Below, in pieces: positions 15,912 to 23,176 of a DNA stretch of 29,028 nucleotides; the stretch's first letter is position 1; every line of letters starts with the position of its first letter. Under the pieces are notes generated by a model, which saw nothing but the letters and a program-made list of their open reading frames with translations, had not been told where the DNA came from and ran no database searches. A program made the position numbers and the translations under genes. Source of the DNA: Desulfobacteraceae bacterium (GTDB taxonomy: Bacteria > Desulfobacterota > Desulfobacteria > Desulfobacterales > Desulfobacteraceae); the NCBI GenBank assembly GCA_011390435.1, contig JAABSK010000008.1:1-29028 (forward strand), written 5' to 3'.

Positions 15912-15976
15912 TTTTTCCTGCCCGTTGTATGGGGTTGCGGGGTTGACTCAGGGATGTAAAACCTGAATATCTTCTT

Positions 15977-16005
15977 TATTTAAAACCCATGGAGACGTGT
16001 GTCAA
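15977..16005 (-). promoter_or_regulatory. Promoter of etfBA
   Basis: On the minus strand, TTGACA (16005-16000) and TAAATA (15982-15977) are spaced by 17 bp, about 65 nt ahead of the etfB start codon. The -35 box is one arm of the dyad at 15999-16042. Confidence 0.6.
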
Positions 16006-16042
16006 GAAAAAATAGAGCAAACGCTCGTTTTTTTCTTGACAC
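15999..16042. promoter_or_regulatory. 44-bp dyad holding two divergent -35 boxes and a central operator
   Basis: The arms GTGTCAAGAAAAAA (15999-16012) and its exact reverse complement (16029-16042) flank the centre GAGC-AAAC-GCTC (16015-16026). Of 22 base-pair positions, 18 match. Each arm end carries a consensus TTGACA reading outwards. The AACGCTCGTT element (16020-16029) fits the AACG-N2-CGTT motif also found before the thiolase and the second tetR. Confidence 0.7.
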
Positions 16043-16064
16043 TGGTAGTCCCCAAAGGTAAGGT
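16036..16064 (+). promoter_or_regulatory. Promoter of the ABM/phosphatase/ACAD unit
   Basis: TTGACA (16036-16041) is followed after 17 bp by TAAGGT (16059-16064). The operator-like AACGCTCGTT ends 6 bp before the -35 box. Confidence 0.5.
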
Positions 16065-16143
16065 GATGGTGAATATCAATACCCTGCCATCAGGTTTTTT
16101 TCCGGATGTGCACCAACCCTGTCATTTTTAAAGGAGAGCGCCC

Positions 16144-16443
16144 ATGATTACACTCAGTGCAAAAATTAAAGCCAAAGAAGGCAGTGAAGCCGCCCTGGAA
16201 GCAGCCCTTTCCGCCCTGGTAAAAAAAGTTGAGGCAGAAGAAGGAACGCTTGAGTATGTATTGAACAAATCTTTGAAAGATCCATCTCTCTTCATGGTTT
16301 TTGAAGTGTACAAAGACAAAGCTGCGCTTGATCACCACGGCACCACCGATTATTTTACCGCCGCCATGAAGGAAACAGCCGCATATGTGGCACAGAAGCC
16401 TGAAATTGAAATGTATCAGGAAATTACAAGAATCAAGCGATAG
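16144..16443 (+). CDS. ABM-fold (antibiotic biosynthesis monooxygenase-like) small protein
   Basis: This 99-residue dimeric alpha+beta barrel protein matches the YgiN/ABM pattern: MITLSAKIKAKEGSEAALEAAL, then EEGTLEYVLNKSLKDP, then FMVFEVYKDKAALDHHGTTDYF, with the conserved His cluster in LDHHGTTDYF. Family members include quinol monooxygenases and many uncharacterised proteins, so activity is not assigned; in an anaerobe an oxygenase role is doubtful. It is first in a unit with a strong AAAGGAG ribosome site, and its stop is followed 2 nt later by the start of the phosphatase-like gene, implying translational coupling. The role in the acyl-CoA pathway is unknown. Confidence 0.85.
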   Translation: MITLSAKIKAKEGSEAALEAALSALVKKVEAEEGTLEYVLNKSLKDPSLFMVFEVYKDKAALDHHGTTDYFTAAMKETAAYVAQKPEIEMYQEITRIKR

Positions 16444-16445
16444 CC

Positions 16446-17156
16446 ATGAGTGAAATTTATCTTATCCGGCATGGACAGGCCTCGTTTGGTTCAGAAAATT
16501 ATGATCGGCTGTCTGACACAGGAGTCCGGCAGGCAGAGATTCTGGGTCGGCATCTGGCTGCACTGAAGGTGAAATTTGATGCTGTTTATTCCGGCCAGAT
16601 GGATCGGCAGCAGAAAACCGCCAAAGGCGTGGCAGAGGCCTATGCTGAAAATGGTCTGTTCATCCCTGAGCTGGTGGTGGACCGCAGTTTCAATGAATAT
16701 GATTCAGTTGCTGTCTGGGAAGCGCAGATCGAAAAAATGCGCAGCGGAAATCCCCATATCCTGGATGAAATCAAAAAAGATCCTCAGAACAACCGGGCCT
16801 TTCAAAAGGTTTTTGAACAGGTAGTTCAGCGATGGGTTTCCGGCCGGTTTGATGCCCCTGGGGATGTGGTCTGGAAAGATTTCAAGGACCGGGTTGCCTC
16901 AGGGCTGAAACAGGTGATGGCTGCTGCGGGTTCTTCCAAAACCATTGCGATTTTTTCTTCAGGCGGACCGATTTCAGTGGCAGTCCAGCTGGCATTTGAC
17001 CTGAGCGATGTCAAAACCATCGAAACCAGCTGGCACATTGTAAACGCCTCTGTCACCCGGCTGAGGTTCGGCAGCAACAAGATCAGTCTTACAGGATTCA
17101 ACAATATTGCTCACCTGGAAATGACAGGTGATCCAACACTTTTGACATACAGATAA
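16446..17156 (+). CDS. Histidine phosphatase superfamily protein (phosphoglycerate mutase-like), second catalytic His replaced
   Basis: The 236-residue protein starts MSEIYLIRHGQASFG; R8-H9-G10 is the phospho-accepting RHG motif of the superfamily. Further family features are LSDTGVRQAEILGRHL and an acidic SFNEYD (E84) in the proton-donor area. The position of the second His, usually in a (S/T)HGG-type motif, is Ser here (IFSSGGPISVAV, S172), so catalysis may be changed. It overlaps no gene but starts 2 nt after the ABM stop with no clear ribosome site, so it depends on coupling. It precedes an ACAD10/11-type dehydrogenase; ACAD10/11-type chemistry goes through a phosphorylated intermediate, which makes a phosphatase-fold neighbour notable (inference). 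Confidence 0.88.
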   Translation: MSEIYLIRHGQASFGSENYDRLSDTGVRQAEILGRHLAALKVKFDAVYSGQMDRQQKTAKGVAEAYAENGLFIPELVVDRSFNEYDSVAVWEAQIEKMRSGNPHILDEIKKDPQNNRAFQKVFEQVVQRWVSGRFDAPGDVVWKDFKDRVASGLKQVMAAAGSSKTIAIFSSGGPISVAVQLAFDLSDVKTIETSWHIVNASVTRLRFGSNKISLTGFNNIAHLEMTGDPTLLTYR

Positions 17157-17170
17157 AAAAGGAGAGACAA

Positions 17171-18364
17171 ATGGATTTTACCATACCCGAACGGACACAG
17201 ACCATATGCGAGATGATGGATGAGTTTGTTAAAAAAGAACTGTATCCACTGGAAAAAGACCTGGGTACCAGTGACTGGCCCACTTTTGAAAAAGAGCTGG
17301 AAAAAAAACGTCAGAAAGTAAAACAGATGGAGCTGTGGGCCCCAAACCATCCCAAGGAGTTCGGCGGCATGGGCCTGAAACTCATGGAGCATGCCTATGT
17401 ATCTGAGGTGCTGGGGCAATCCAAGCTTGGGCACTATGTGTTTGGCTGTCAGGCACCTGATGCCGGAAATATTGAAATTCTGCATCTGTACGGCACCCCT
17501 GAACAAAAGGAAAAATACCTCAAACCGTTGGTCCAGGGAAAGATCCGTTCCTGTTTTTCCATGACGGAAGTGGATCTGCCCGGGTCCAACCCTGTCATGA
17601 TGGACACCACCGCTGTCAAAGACGGCAATGATTATGTGATCAACGGCCACAAATGGTACACCTCTTCTGCAGACGGTGCAGAGTTTGCCATTGTCATGGC
17701 GGTTACCAATCCTGAAAACTCCAGATATCTCCAGGCCAGCATGATTATCGTGCCTTCTGACTCAGAGGGTTTTAACCTGGTGAGAAATATTCCGGTCATG
17801 GGCCATGAAGGCAGCGGGTATTTCAGTCATGGGGAAATTTTGTATCAGAACTGCCGGGTTCCCCAGGAAAATATTCTGGGCGGTGAGGGCCAGGGATTTG
17901 TCATGGCCCAGGATCGTCTGGGTCCTGGCCGGATTCACCATTGCATGCGCTGGCTGGGTATCTGCAACCGGGCCTTTGATATGATGTGCAAACGGGCTGC
18001 GGAACGGACCATTGCTCCTGGCAAAAAACTGGCGGACAAAGATATTGTCAAGGCATGGATTGCAGAGTGTGCTGCTGATATTCAGGCGGCACGGCTCATG
18101 GTGATTCACGCCGGATGGAAAATTGATCAGGTGGGTGCTTCTGCCGCCAGAAAAGAGATCTCCATGATCAAATATGTGGTGGCCAACACCCTTCAAAAGG
18201 TACTGGACACGGCCATTCAGGTTCACGGGGGCCTTGGCATGTCTGCTGACACTGTTCTGTGCTGGTTCTGGGCCCATGAGCGGGGCGCACGGATTTATGA
18301 CGGCGCAGATGAAGTGCATAAAATGTCTGTGGCCAAGCAGATCATGAAAGCATACAGACAATAA
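17171..18364 (+). CDS. Acyl-CoA dehydrogenase of the ACAD10/ACAD11 type
   Basis: This 397-residue FAD protein has the ACAD core (FSMTEVDLPGSNP, YVINGHKWYTSSAD, GGEGQGFVMAQDRLGPGRIHHCMR). The GRIHHCMR and C-terminal RIYDGADEVHK (374-384) segments are the hallmark of the ACAD10/11 branch, where human ACAD11 has LADGPDEVH. The usual catalytic Glu of IYEGT is Asp (D377), as in that branch. ACAD10/11 and the levulinate-pathway enzyme LvaC act on 4-hydroxyacyl-CoAs with a separate or fused phosphotransferase. No such kinase is present in this window. It has a good AGGAGA ribosome site and lies 14 nt after the phosphatase-like gene. Together with the AbfD proteins it points to 4-hydroxyacyl-CoA metabolism (inference). 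Confidence 0.92.
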   Translation: MDFTIPERTQTICEMMDEFVKKELYPLEKDLGTSDWPTFEKELEKKRQKVKQMELWAPNHPKEFGGMGLKLMEHAYVSEVLGQSKLGHYVFGCQAPDAGNIEILHLYGTPEQKEKYLKPLVQGKIRSCFSMTEVDLPGSNPVMMDTTAVKDGNDYVINGHKWYTSSADGAEFAIVMAVTNPENSRYLQASMIIVPSDSEGFNLVRNIPVMGHEGSGYFSHGEILYQNCRVPQENILGGEGQGFVMAQDRLGPGRIHHCMRWLGICNRAFDMMCKRAAERTIAPGKKLADKDIVKAWIAECAADIQAARLMVIHAGWKIDQVGASAARKEISMIKYVVANTLQKVLDTAIQVHGGLGMSADTVLCWFWAHERGARIYDGADEVHKMSVAKQIMKAYRQ

Positions 18365-18389
18365 TTGAGGGAATCGGCGGACAGAATCA

Positions 18390-19082
18390 ATGGACTATCG
18401 TGAGTTTGACCAGCTTGTTCCTGATCCCCGCATGGATATCTGCAAGAATGCCTACCTGGATAATAAAGACATTATCCAGGTCAAAAAAGAAAAAATTGTG
18501 ATCAAGAATCTGGAGAAGATTTTTGACGCCACTTTGAAAATTGGTATTCTCAAGGGATTCCAGGCGATGACCATGCGGGATTTGAGCCGGGTTTCCGGAT
18601 TGAGTATGGGGGGATTGTATTCATATTTCCCCAGCAAGGAAGAAATTTTAACGGTATATCTGGGGCAGGGCAGGCGGATGATCCGTCAGGTGCTTGAGCA
18701 CTTCATCGCCCTGCAGAACCTGCCTCTGAATAAACTGAAAACAGCCATTCAAGTGCATCTTTTTTTAACGGAAAAGATGCATGAATGGTTTTATTTTTCC
18801 TACATGGAAGCCAGGAACCTGAGCCCGGAAGAGCGGGAGCGCTCTGTTCAAAGCGAGCTGTACACTGAAAAAATATTTGAAGAGATCCTGGTGGAAGGAT
18901 GTGAAAAAAATGTGTTCAAGCCGGCCAACCATACCCTTTGTGCCAGCGTGATCAAAGCGATGCTGCAGGACTGGTACCTTAAGCGGGGAAAGTATGCGCG
19001 GCGAGGGATTCATGTGGATCAGTATGCTGCATTTGTGCTGGATTTTGTCACAGCATTTTATCGTCTGGATCACCAGGCGTGA
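18390..19082 (+). CDS. TetR family regulator (paralogue of the one at 23177)
   Basis: This 230-residue TetR protein has an unusual N-terminal extension of about 35 residues (MDYREFDQLVPDP...) ahead of the DNA-binding domain. The HTH is MRDLSRVSGLSMGGLYSYFPSKEEIL. The C-terminal part has EWFYFSYMEARNLSPEERE and DWYLKRGKYARRGIHVDQY. All these blocks align without gaps over most of the length to the TetR encoded at 23177-23893, including the MDY start and the KKEK-VIKNL helix, so the two are duplicates. It sits inside the unit it probably controls, 25 nt after the ACAD gene with a weak ribosome site. The AACG-N2-CGTT sites in the island are its candidate operators; an acyl-CoA is a plausible ligand (inference). 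Confidence 0.9.
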   Translation: MDYREFDQLVPDPRMDICKNAYLDNKDIIQVKKEKIVIKNLEKIFDATLKIGILKGFQAMTMRDLSRVSGLSMGGLYSYFPSKEEILTVYLGQGRRMIRQVLEHFIALQNLPLNKLKTAIQVHLFLTEKMHEWFYFSYMEARNLSPEERERSVQSELYTEKIFEEILVEGCEKNVFKPANHTLCASVIKAMLQDWYLKRGKYARRGIHVDQYAAFVLDFVTAFYRLDHQA

Positions 19083-19133
19083 AAAAACGGTTCCGGCAGG
19101 AATTTTCTGCTGGTTTTTTGAAAGGAGTTTGGA

Positions 19134-19895
19134 ATGGATAATCTATTTTCACTGGAAAACAGAGTTGCTGTCATCACCGGAGCCAGCCGGGGGATCGGTG
19201 AGGCCATTGCCCACATTTTCGCCCGGAATGGTGCCCACTGTGTTCTGGTCAGCCGTAAGATAGAAGGGCTGGAAGGTGTTGTGGCAAGTATCAAAGAAAA
19301 AGGGGGGCGTGCTGAGGCCATTGCCTGCAATGTGGGGGATATCGACCAGATTGATGCCCTGGTGGCTCAGATCAGGGAAAAATTCGGAAAACTGGATATC
19401 ATTGTCAACAATGCCGCCACCAATCCCTATTTCGGGAATATGGACGGGATCGATGTCCCCCGGTGGGATAAAACCTTTGATGTGAATCTCAAAGGGCCTT
19501 TTTTCCTGATCCAGCGATCGATTGATCTTCTGGCAGCTTCTGGCAAGGCATCGGTGATCAATGTCAGCTCGATCAATGGGAAACGGCCTGCGCCGCTGCA
19601 GGGGGTTTATTCCATTACCAAGGCTGCCTTGATTTCCATGACCAAGGGCCTGGCAAAAGAACTGGGCGCCAGGAACATCCGGGTCAATGCACTGCTGCCG
19701 GGGTTGACCAAAACCAAGTTTTCCGCCGCACTCATGGCAGATGATGAACTGCTTGACGAAGTTTATAAAGCCATTCCCCTGGGCCGTCATGCAATTCCGG
19801 ATGAGATGTCCGGTGCAGCACTGTACCTGGCCTCTGATGCATCCAGCTTTACCACAGGCACCTGCCTGACCTGTGACGGCGGTGCCCTGGCGTAA
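19134..19895 (+). CDS. SDR family NAD(P)-dependent oxidoreductase
   Basis: This 253-residue classical SDR has TGASRGIG (15-22), NNAA (92-95), catalytic Ser in INVSSING (S145/S146) and YSITK (159-163), ending TTGTCLTCDGGALA. The pattern resembles the DHRS4/FabG-like group. It starts behind a GAAAGGAG site and is the last gene of the unit. It may reduce or oxidise a 3- or 4-hydroxyacyl substrate; in the levulinate pathway an SDR also accompanies an ACAD10/11-type enzyme, but this link is by analogy only. Confidence 0.9.
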   Translation: MDNLFSLENRVAVITGASRGIGEAIAHIFARNGAHCVLVSRKIEGLEGVVASIKEKGGRAEAIACNVGDIDQIDALVAQIREKFGKLDIIVNNAATNPYFGNMDGIDVPRWDKTFDVNLKGPFFLIQRSIDLLAASGKASVINVSSINGKRPAPLQGVYSITKAALISMTKGLAKELGARNIRVNALLPGLTKTKFSAALMADDELLDEVYKAIPLGRHAIPDEMSGAALYLASDASSFTTGTCLTCDGGALA

Positions 19896-19963
19896 ATGGC
19901 GTCCGGTTTTGTCTCTTATCCTGGTGATTGAACACGCCACAGGATATGACTGGATAAAAAACG

Positions 19964-19973
19964 AACGTACGTT
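19964..19973. promoter_or_regulatory. AACGTACGTT operator before thiolase unit
   Basis: AACGTACGTT is a perfect 10-bp dyad inside A- and T-tracts, with an additional CG half-site 4 bp upstream (ACGAACGTACGT at 19961-19972). It ends 8 bp before a TTGACA box. The same 12-bp core recurs before the second tetR. Confidence 0.6.
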
Positions 19974-19981
19974 TTTTTTAA

Positions 19982-20010
19982 TTGACAGGGTATCTTTGAT
20001 CATGTAGTTT
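19982..20010 (+). promoter_or_regulatory. Candidate promoter of thiolase unit
   Basis: TTGACA (19982-19987), 17-bp spacer, TAGTTT (20005-20010). A second TTGACA at 20017-20022 with TTAAAG at 20040-20045 may be a tandem promoter. Confidence 0.45.
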
Positions 20011-20044
20011 TATCCCTTGACAATTGATCTTTACCACAATTAAA

Positions 20045-20061
20045 GGTTAACGTTATTAACC
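20045..20061. promoter_or_regulatory. Inverted repeat in thiolase leader
   Basis: GGTTAA-CGTTA-TTAACC is a perfect 6-bp dyad with a 5-bp centre, just before the AAGGAG site. It may bind a second regulator. Confidence 0.4.
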
Positions 20062-20083
20062 CAAACCCAAGGAGATGTTTAAT

Positions 20084-21289
20084 ATGAGTAGAGAAGTTGT
20101 AATCGTGGAAGGTGTCCGGACGGCATTCGGTCGTCTGGGTGGATCATTGAAAGATATGTTTGCTTCCCAGCTCGGCGGTATTGCCCTTCAGGGCCTGCTG
20201 GACAAGACCAAAATTCATGAAAAAACCCATGTGGACAGTGTGTTTATGGGCTCAGCCCTCCATTGTTCCCATTCGCTGAACCCGGCACGGCACACCATGT
20301 TGCGGACCAGTCTGCCCCAGAGCACATCTGCATCCTATGTTGAGATGCAGTGCGGCAGTGCCATTGATTCCATCAACCACGCTGCCTGGAAAATTCTTGC
20401 CAACCAGGCGGATGTTGTCATTGCCGGTGGTTTTGAATCCTACAGCCAGATGCCGTTCAAGTTTCCCTCATCCACGCCTCCTCACCGCTTGACTCCGCCC
20501 ATGCCCATTATGCAGCAGAACTCTCCGGTTCCGGAAGAACAGATCGGAATGGGACTGACTGCAGAAAATCTGCAGGAGATGTATCAGGTCTCACGGGAAG
20601 CACAGGATGAATTTGCATACAACAGCCAGATGCGCGCTAAAGCAGCCATGGATGCCGGGTATTTCAAGGATGAAATCATTCCGGTTGTTTTTCCGGCCAC
20701 TAAAAAGACGCCGGAACGGGTGTTTGACGTTGATGAGCATCCAAGGTCCCAGACCACACTTGACGGTCTGGCAAAACTTCCGCCGGTATTCAAAAAAGGT
20801 GGAACCGTTACTGCAGGGAACTCTTCCGGACAGAATGACGGTGCCGCATATGTGCTGATGATGTCTGCTGATAAAGCCAAGGAACTGGGGTATACCCCCA
20901 TGGCAAAATGGCTGGCTGGTGCAGATTACGGATGCGATCCAAAGATCATGGGAATCGGTCCTGCCTATGCCATGCCCCAGGCGATCAAACGTGCCGGACT
21001 GAAACTGTCTGACATGGATGTCATGGAGTGCAACGAGGCCTTTGCGGTTCAAAATCTGGCTGTTGCCAAGGAAATTGAAAATATCACCGGAGAAAAGGTT
21101 GATATGGAAAAATGGAATCCTTATGGCGGTGCAATTGCATTTGGTCATCCCAATGGCGCTTCCGGCGCCAGAATCTGCATGTTTGCCATGCGCCACATGA
21201 TCCGGAACGGCGGACGTTATGCGGTTTATGGATCCTGCTGCGGCGGCGGACTGGGCGTTGCAACTGTAATTGAAAATCTTCAGCTTTAA
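20084..21289 (+). CDS. Acetyl-CoA acetyltransferase / 3-ketoacyl-CoA thiolase
   Basis: This 401-residue thiolase cleaves a 3-ketoacyl-CoA with CoA to acetyl-CoA and a shortened acyl-CoA, or runs in reverse. The acyl-accepting Cys is in SYVEMQCGSAIDS (C90). NEAFAVQN, GHPNGASGAR (H355) and SCCGGGLG (C385) give the remaining catalytic residues. The start is ATG 20084, 9 nt after GGAG; an in-frame ATG at 20075 touches the ribosome site itself and is unlikely. It leads a three-gene unit with 3-hydroxybutyryl-CoA dehydrogenase and crotonase, which together convert crotonyl-CoA or another enoyl-CoA to acetyl-CoA units, the expected continuation from AbfD. Confidence 0.95.
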   Translation: MSREVVIVEGVRTAFGRLGGSLKDMFASQLGGIALQGLLDKTKIHEKTHVDSVFMGSALHCSHSLNPARHTMLRTSLPQSTSASYVEMQCGSAIDSINHAAWKILANQADVVIAGGFESYSQMPFKFPSSTPPHRLTPPMPIMQQNSPVPEEQIGMGLTAENLQEMYQVSREAQDEFAYNSQMRAKAAMDAGYFKDEIIPVVFPATKKTPERVFDVDEHPRSQTTLDGLAKLPPVFKKGGTVTAGNSSGQNDGAAYVLMMSADKAKELGYTPMAKWLAGADYGCDPKIMGIGPAYAMPQAIKRAGLKLSDMDVMECNEAFAVQNLAVAKEIENITGEKVDMEKWNPYGGAIAFGHPNGASGARICMFAMRHMIRNGGRYAVYGSCCGGGLGVATVIENLQL

Positions 21290-21317
21290 TTTTTAACCAT
21301 CAAGGAGAAATAAAAAC

Positions 21318-22190
21318 ATGAATATTGACGACATCAAAAATATTGCGATCATCGGCGCCGGGAATATGGGCCATCAGATCAGCCTTCACTGTGCCATCAA
21401 AGGCTATACTGTCAAATGTACTGATATCAGCCAGGATATGCTGGACAAAGCCAATGCCTTTGTTGATAAATACCTTCCGGGCCGTGTGGCCAAAGGCAAA
21501 ATGACAGAAGATGAAGCCAAGGCAGTCCGTGGACGCATCAGCTTTACCGCCAGCCTGGAAGAAGCGGTAAAAGATGCGGATTATGTTATCGAGGCCGCCA
21601 TCGAGGTATTGGATATCAAACGCAAGCTGTTTGCTGACCTGGATAAATTCTCACCCAAACATGCGATTCTTGCCACCAACAGTTCTGCGATTGTTTCGTC
21701 AAAAATTGCCGATGTCACCAGCCGTCCGGATAAAGTGCTGAACCTGCATTTTTTCAACCCTGCACTTGTCATGAAACTTGTTGAAGTGGTTCAAGGTCCC
21801 CATGTATCTGATGAGACCGCCCAGATCTCCATGGATCTGTGCAAGAAACTGGACAAGGTTTCCGTACATGTAAAAAAAGAGGTCAGTGGTTTTCTTTTGA
21901 ACAGGATTTTCAGAGTGATCGGTCTGGAAGCCCAGTGGATGCTGGAAATGGGTGTTGCCTCTGTTGAAGATATTGACAAAGCCTGTGTGTTTGGTGCAGG
22001 TCATCCCATGGGACCGTTTACGCTTATGGATCTGACCGGTATCGATCTGGCATACATCATGGAAACAGAGCGGTTCAAGGAAACTGGCGATCCTGCAGAC
22101 CTGCCAAGACCGTGCGTGGTGGAAAAATATGTCAAAGGTGAATACGGCCAGAAATCCGGTAAGGGCTGGTACGATTACAGTAAAAAATAA
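21318..22190 (+). CDS. 3-hydroxybutyryl-CoA / 3-hydroxyacyl-CoA dehydrogenase
   Basis: This 290-residue NAD(H) enzyme oxidises (S)-3-hydroxyacyl-CoA to the 3-keto form. It has the Rossmann motif IIGAGNMG (11-18), the catalytic region LHFFNPALVMKLVEVV (H144, N147, E156), GFLLNRIF with the conserved Asn, and a C-terminal helical domain ending GQKSGKGWYDYS. Length is that of the single-domain Hbd group. It has a strong AAGGAGA site and lies 28 nt behind the thiolase. With the crotonase next to it, it forms a complete hydration, oxidation and thiolysis set. Confidence 0.95.
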   Translation: MNIDDIKNIAIIGAGNMGHQISLHCAIKGYTVKCTDISQDMLDKANAFVDKYLPGRVAKGKMTEDEAKAVRGRISFTASLEEAVKDADYVIEAAIEVLDIKRKLFADLDKFSPKHAILATNSSAIVSSKIADVTSRPDKVLNLHFFNPALVMKLVEVVQGPHVSDETAQISMDLCKKLDKVSVHVKKEVSGFLLNRIFRVIGLEAQWMLEMGVASVEDIDKACVFGAGHPMGPFTLMDLTGIDLAYIMETERFKETGDPADLPRPCVVEKYVKGEYGQKSGKGWYDYSKK

Positions 22191-22211
22191 GATTCCGTGA
22201 GGAGAGATCAA

Positions 22212-22991
22212 ATGGATCTTAAAACTGTTATATATACCAAGGCCGATGGCATTGCATGGGCACAGCTCAATCGACCTGACAAGCTCAACGCCTTGAATTC
22301 AGATGTGTTTAATGACATCGGAAAAGTGGTTGACGCTGTTGCAAAAGACGATGATGTCCGGGTGCTGGTCATCACCGGCGGAGAAAAAGTGTTTGCTGCC
22401 GGTGCAGATATCGAACAGATGTCCACTGGAAACATTGCAGATGCCTATAAATTTTCCGATGAAATCATTCCGGCAACTGAACGCCTGGCAGATCTTGGCA
22501 AACCAACCATTGCCATGATGTCCGGGTATGCGCTGGGAGGCGGCCTGGAAATCGCATTGTGCTGTGATTTCAGAATTGCATCGGAAAGTGTTGTTGTCGG
22601 CCTGCCTGAAATTACCCTGGGAATCATTCCCGGGGGCGGTGGGACCCAGCGGCTTCCGCGCCTGATCAATTATTCAGTGGCGGCAGAGATGATTATGACC
22701 GGCATGATGGTCAAGGCGGACCGGGCCCTTGATGTTGGAATCGTCAACAAAGTGGTTGCGCAGGATGTGCTCAAAGAGGAAGTTGTCAAGTTTGCAAAAC
22801 TTCTGATGTCACGGCCGCCGATTGCCCTCCGGGCTGCCAAGGTGGCAATGCGCAAGGGCCTGAATGTGTCATTGAAAGATGGTATCTGTATTGAACAGGA
22901 CCTGTTCGGTATGCTTTTCGGTACCCAGGACCAGAAAGAAGGCATGAAAGCGTTTCTTGAAAAACGCAAGCCCAGCTTTACCGGCAGATAA
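22212..22991 (+). CDS. Enoyl-CoA hydratase (crotonase family)
   Basis: This 259-residue crotonase hydrates trans-2-enoyl-CoA to 3-hydroxyacyl-CoA. The oxyanion-hole stretch VFAAGADIEQM (60-70) and ALGGGLEIALCCD carry the first catalytic Glu (E113). LPEITLGIIPGGGGTQRL carries the second (E133). Both are kept, so hydratase activity is expected. The start is ATG 22212, 6 nt after GAGGAGA; an in-frame GTG at 22197 precedes the ribosome site and is rejected. It ends the thiolase unit, which is closed by a strong terminator. Confidence 0.95.
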   Translation: MDLKTVIYTKADGIAWAQLNRPDKLNALNSDVFNDIGKVVDAVAKDDDVRVLVITGGEKVFAAGADIEQMSTGNIADAYKFSDEIIPATERLADLGKPTIAMMSGYALGGGLEIALCCDFRIASESVVVGLPEITLGIIPGGGGTQRLPRLINYSVAAEMIMTGMMVKADRALDVGIVNKVVAQDVLKEEVVKFAKLLMSRPPIALRAAKVAMRKGLNVSLKDGICIEQDLFGMLFGTQDQKEGMKAFLEKRKPSFTGR

Positions 22992-23012
22992 TCTGGTTTA
23001 ACCTGTCTTAAA

Positions 23013-23053
23013 AATCCGGATGGAGCGTTTTTTCGCTCTGTCTGGATTTTTTT
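23013..23053 (+). terminator. Rho-independent terminator after crotonase
   Basis: AATCCGGA..GAGCG (23013-23027) pairs with CGCTC..TCTGGATT (23034-23048) around a T6 loop, with one G-T wobble and a TG/TG internal bulge, followed by a T-run to 23053. It insulates the thiolase unit from the next tetR. Confidence 0.9.
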
Positions 23054-23121
23054 ATGCCCGATTGAAATTATCATATCTGGAACCGCTTCTTATTGTGGGT
23101 TTTTATTGGTTTAAAAAAACG

Positions 23122-23131
23122 AACGTACGTT
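23122..23131. promoter_or_regulatory. AACGTACGTT operator before second tetR unit
   Basis: AACGTACGTT lies in the same context as the site at 19964: preceded by AAAAACG and followed by a T-rich stretch and TTGACA 9 bp later. Position next to a tetR gene suggests autoregulation. Confidence 0.6.
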
Positions 23132-23140
23132 ATTTTTTTA

Positions 23141-23170
23141 TTGACACTTTCAAAAAGGTCGTGGTATTTT
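23141..23170 (+). promoter_or_regulatory. Promoter of second tetR / AbfD2 unit, possibly leaderless
   Basis: TTGACA (23141-23146), 18-bp spacer, TATTTT (23165-23170). A start about 7 nt after the -10 box falls on the ATG at 23177, so the mRNA may have no leader; no good Shine-Dalgarno sequence precedes that ATG. Confidence 0.55.
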
Positions 23171-23176
23171 ATGACC

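Noticed and set aside
19917..19946. Inverted repeat TATCCTG...CAGGATA after the SDR gene as terminator
   Set aside because: Only 7 bp with a 16-nt loop and no T-tract.
20075..20083. Upstream ATG for thiolase
   Set aside because: It directly abuts the GGAG ribosome site; ATG 20084 has correct spacing.
23093..23176. N-terminal extension of the second TetR from a TTG at 23093
   Set aside because: This part contains the operator and promoter, and the paralogue begins at the MDY equivalent to 23177.
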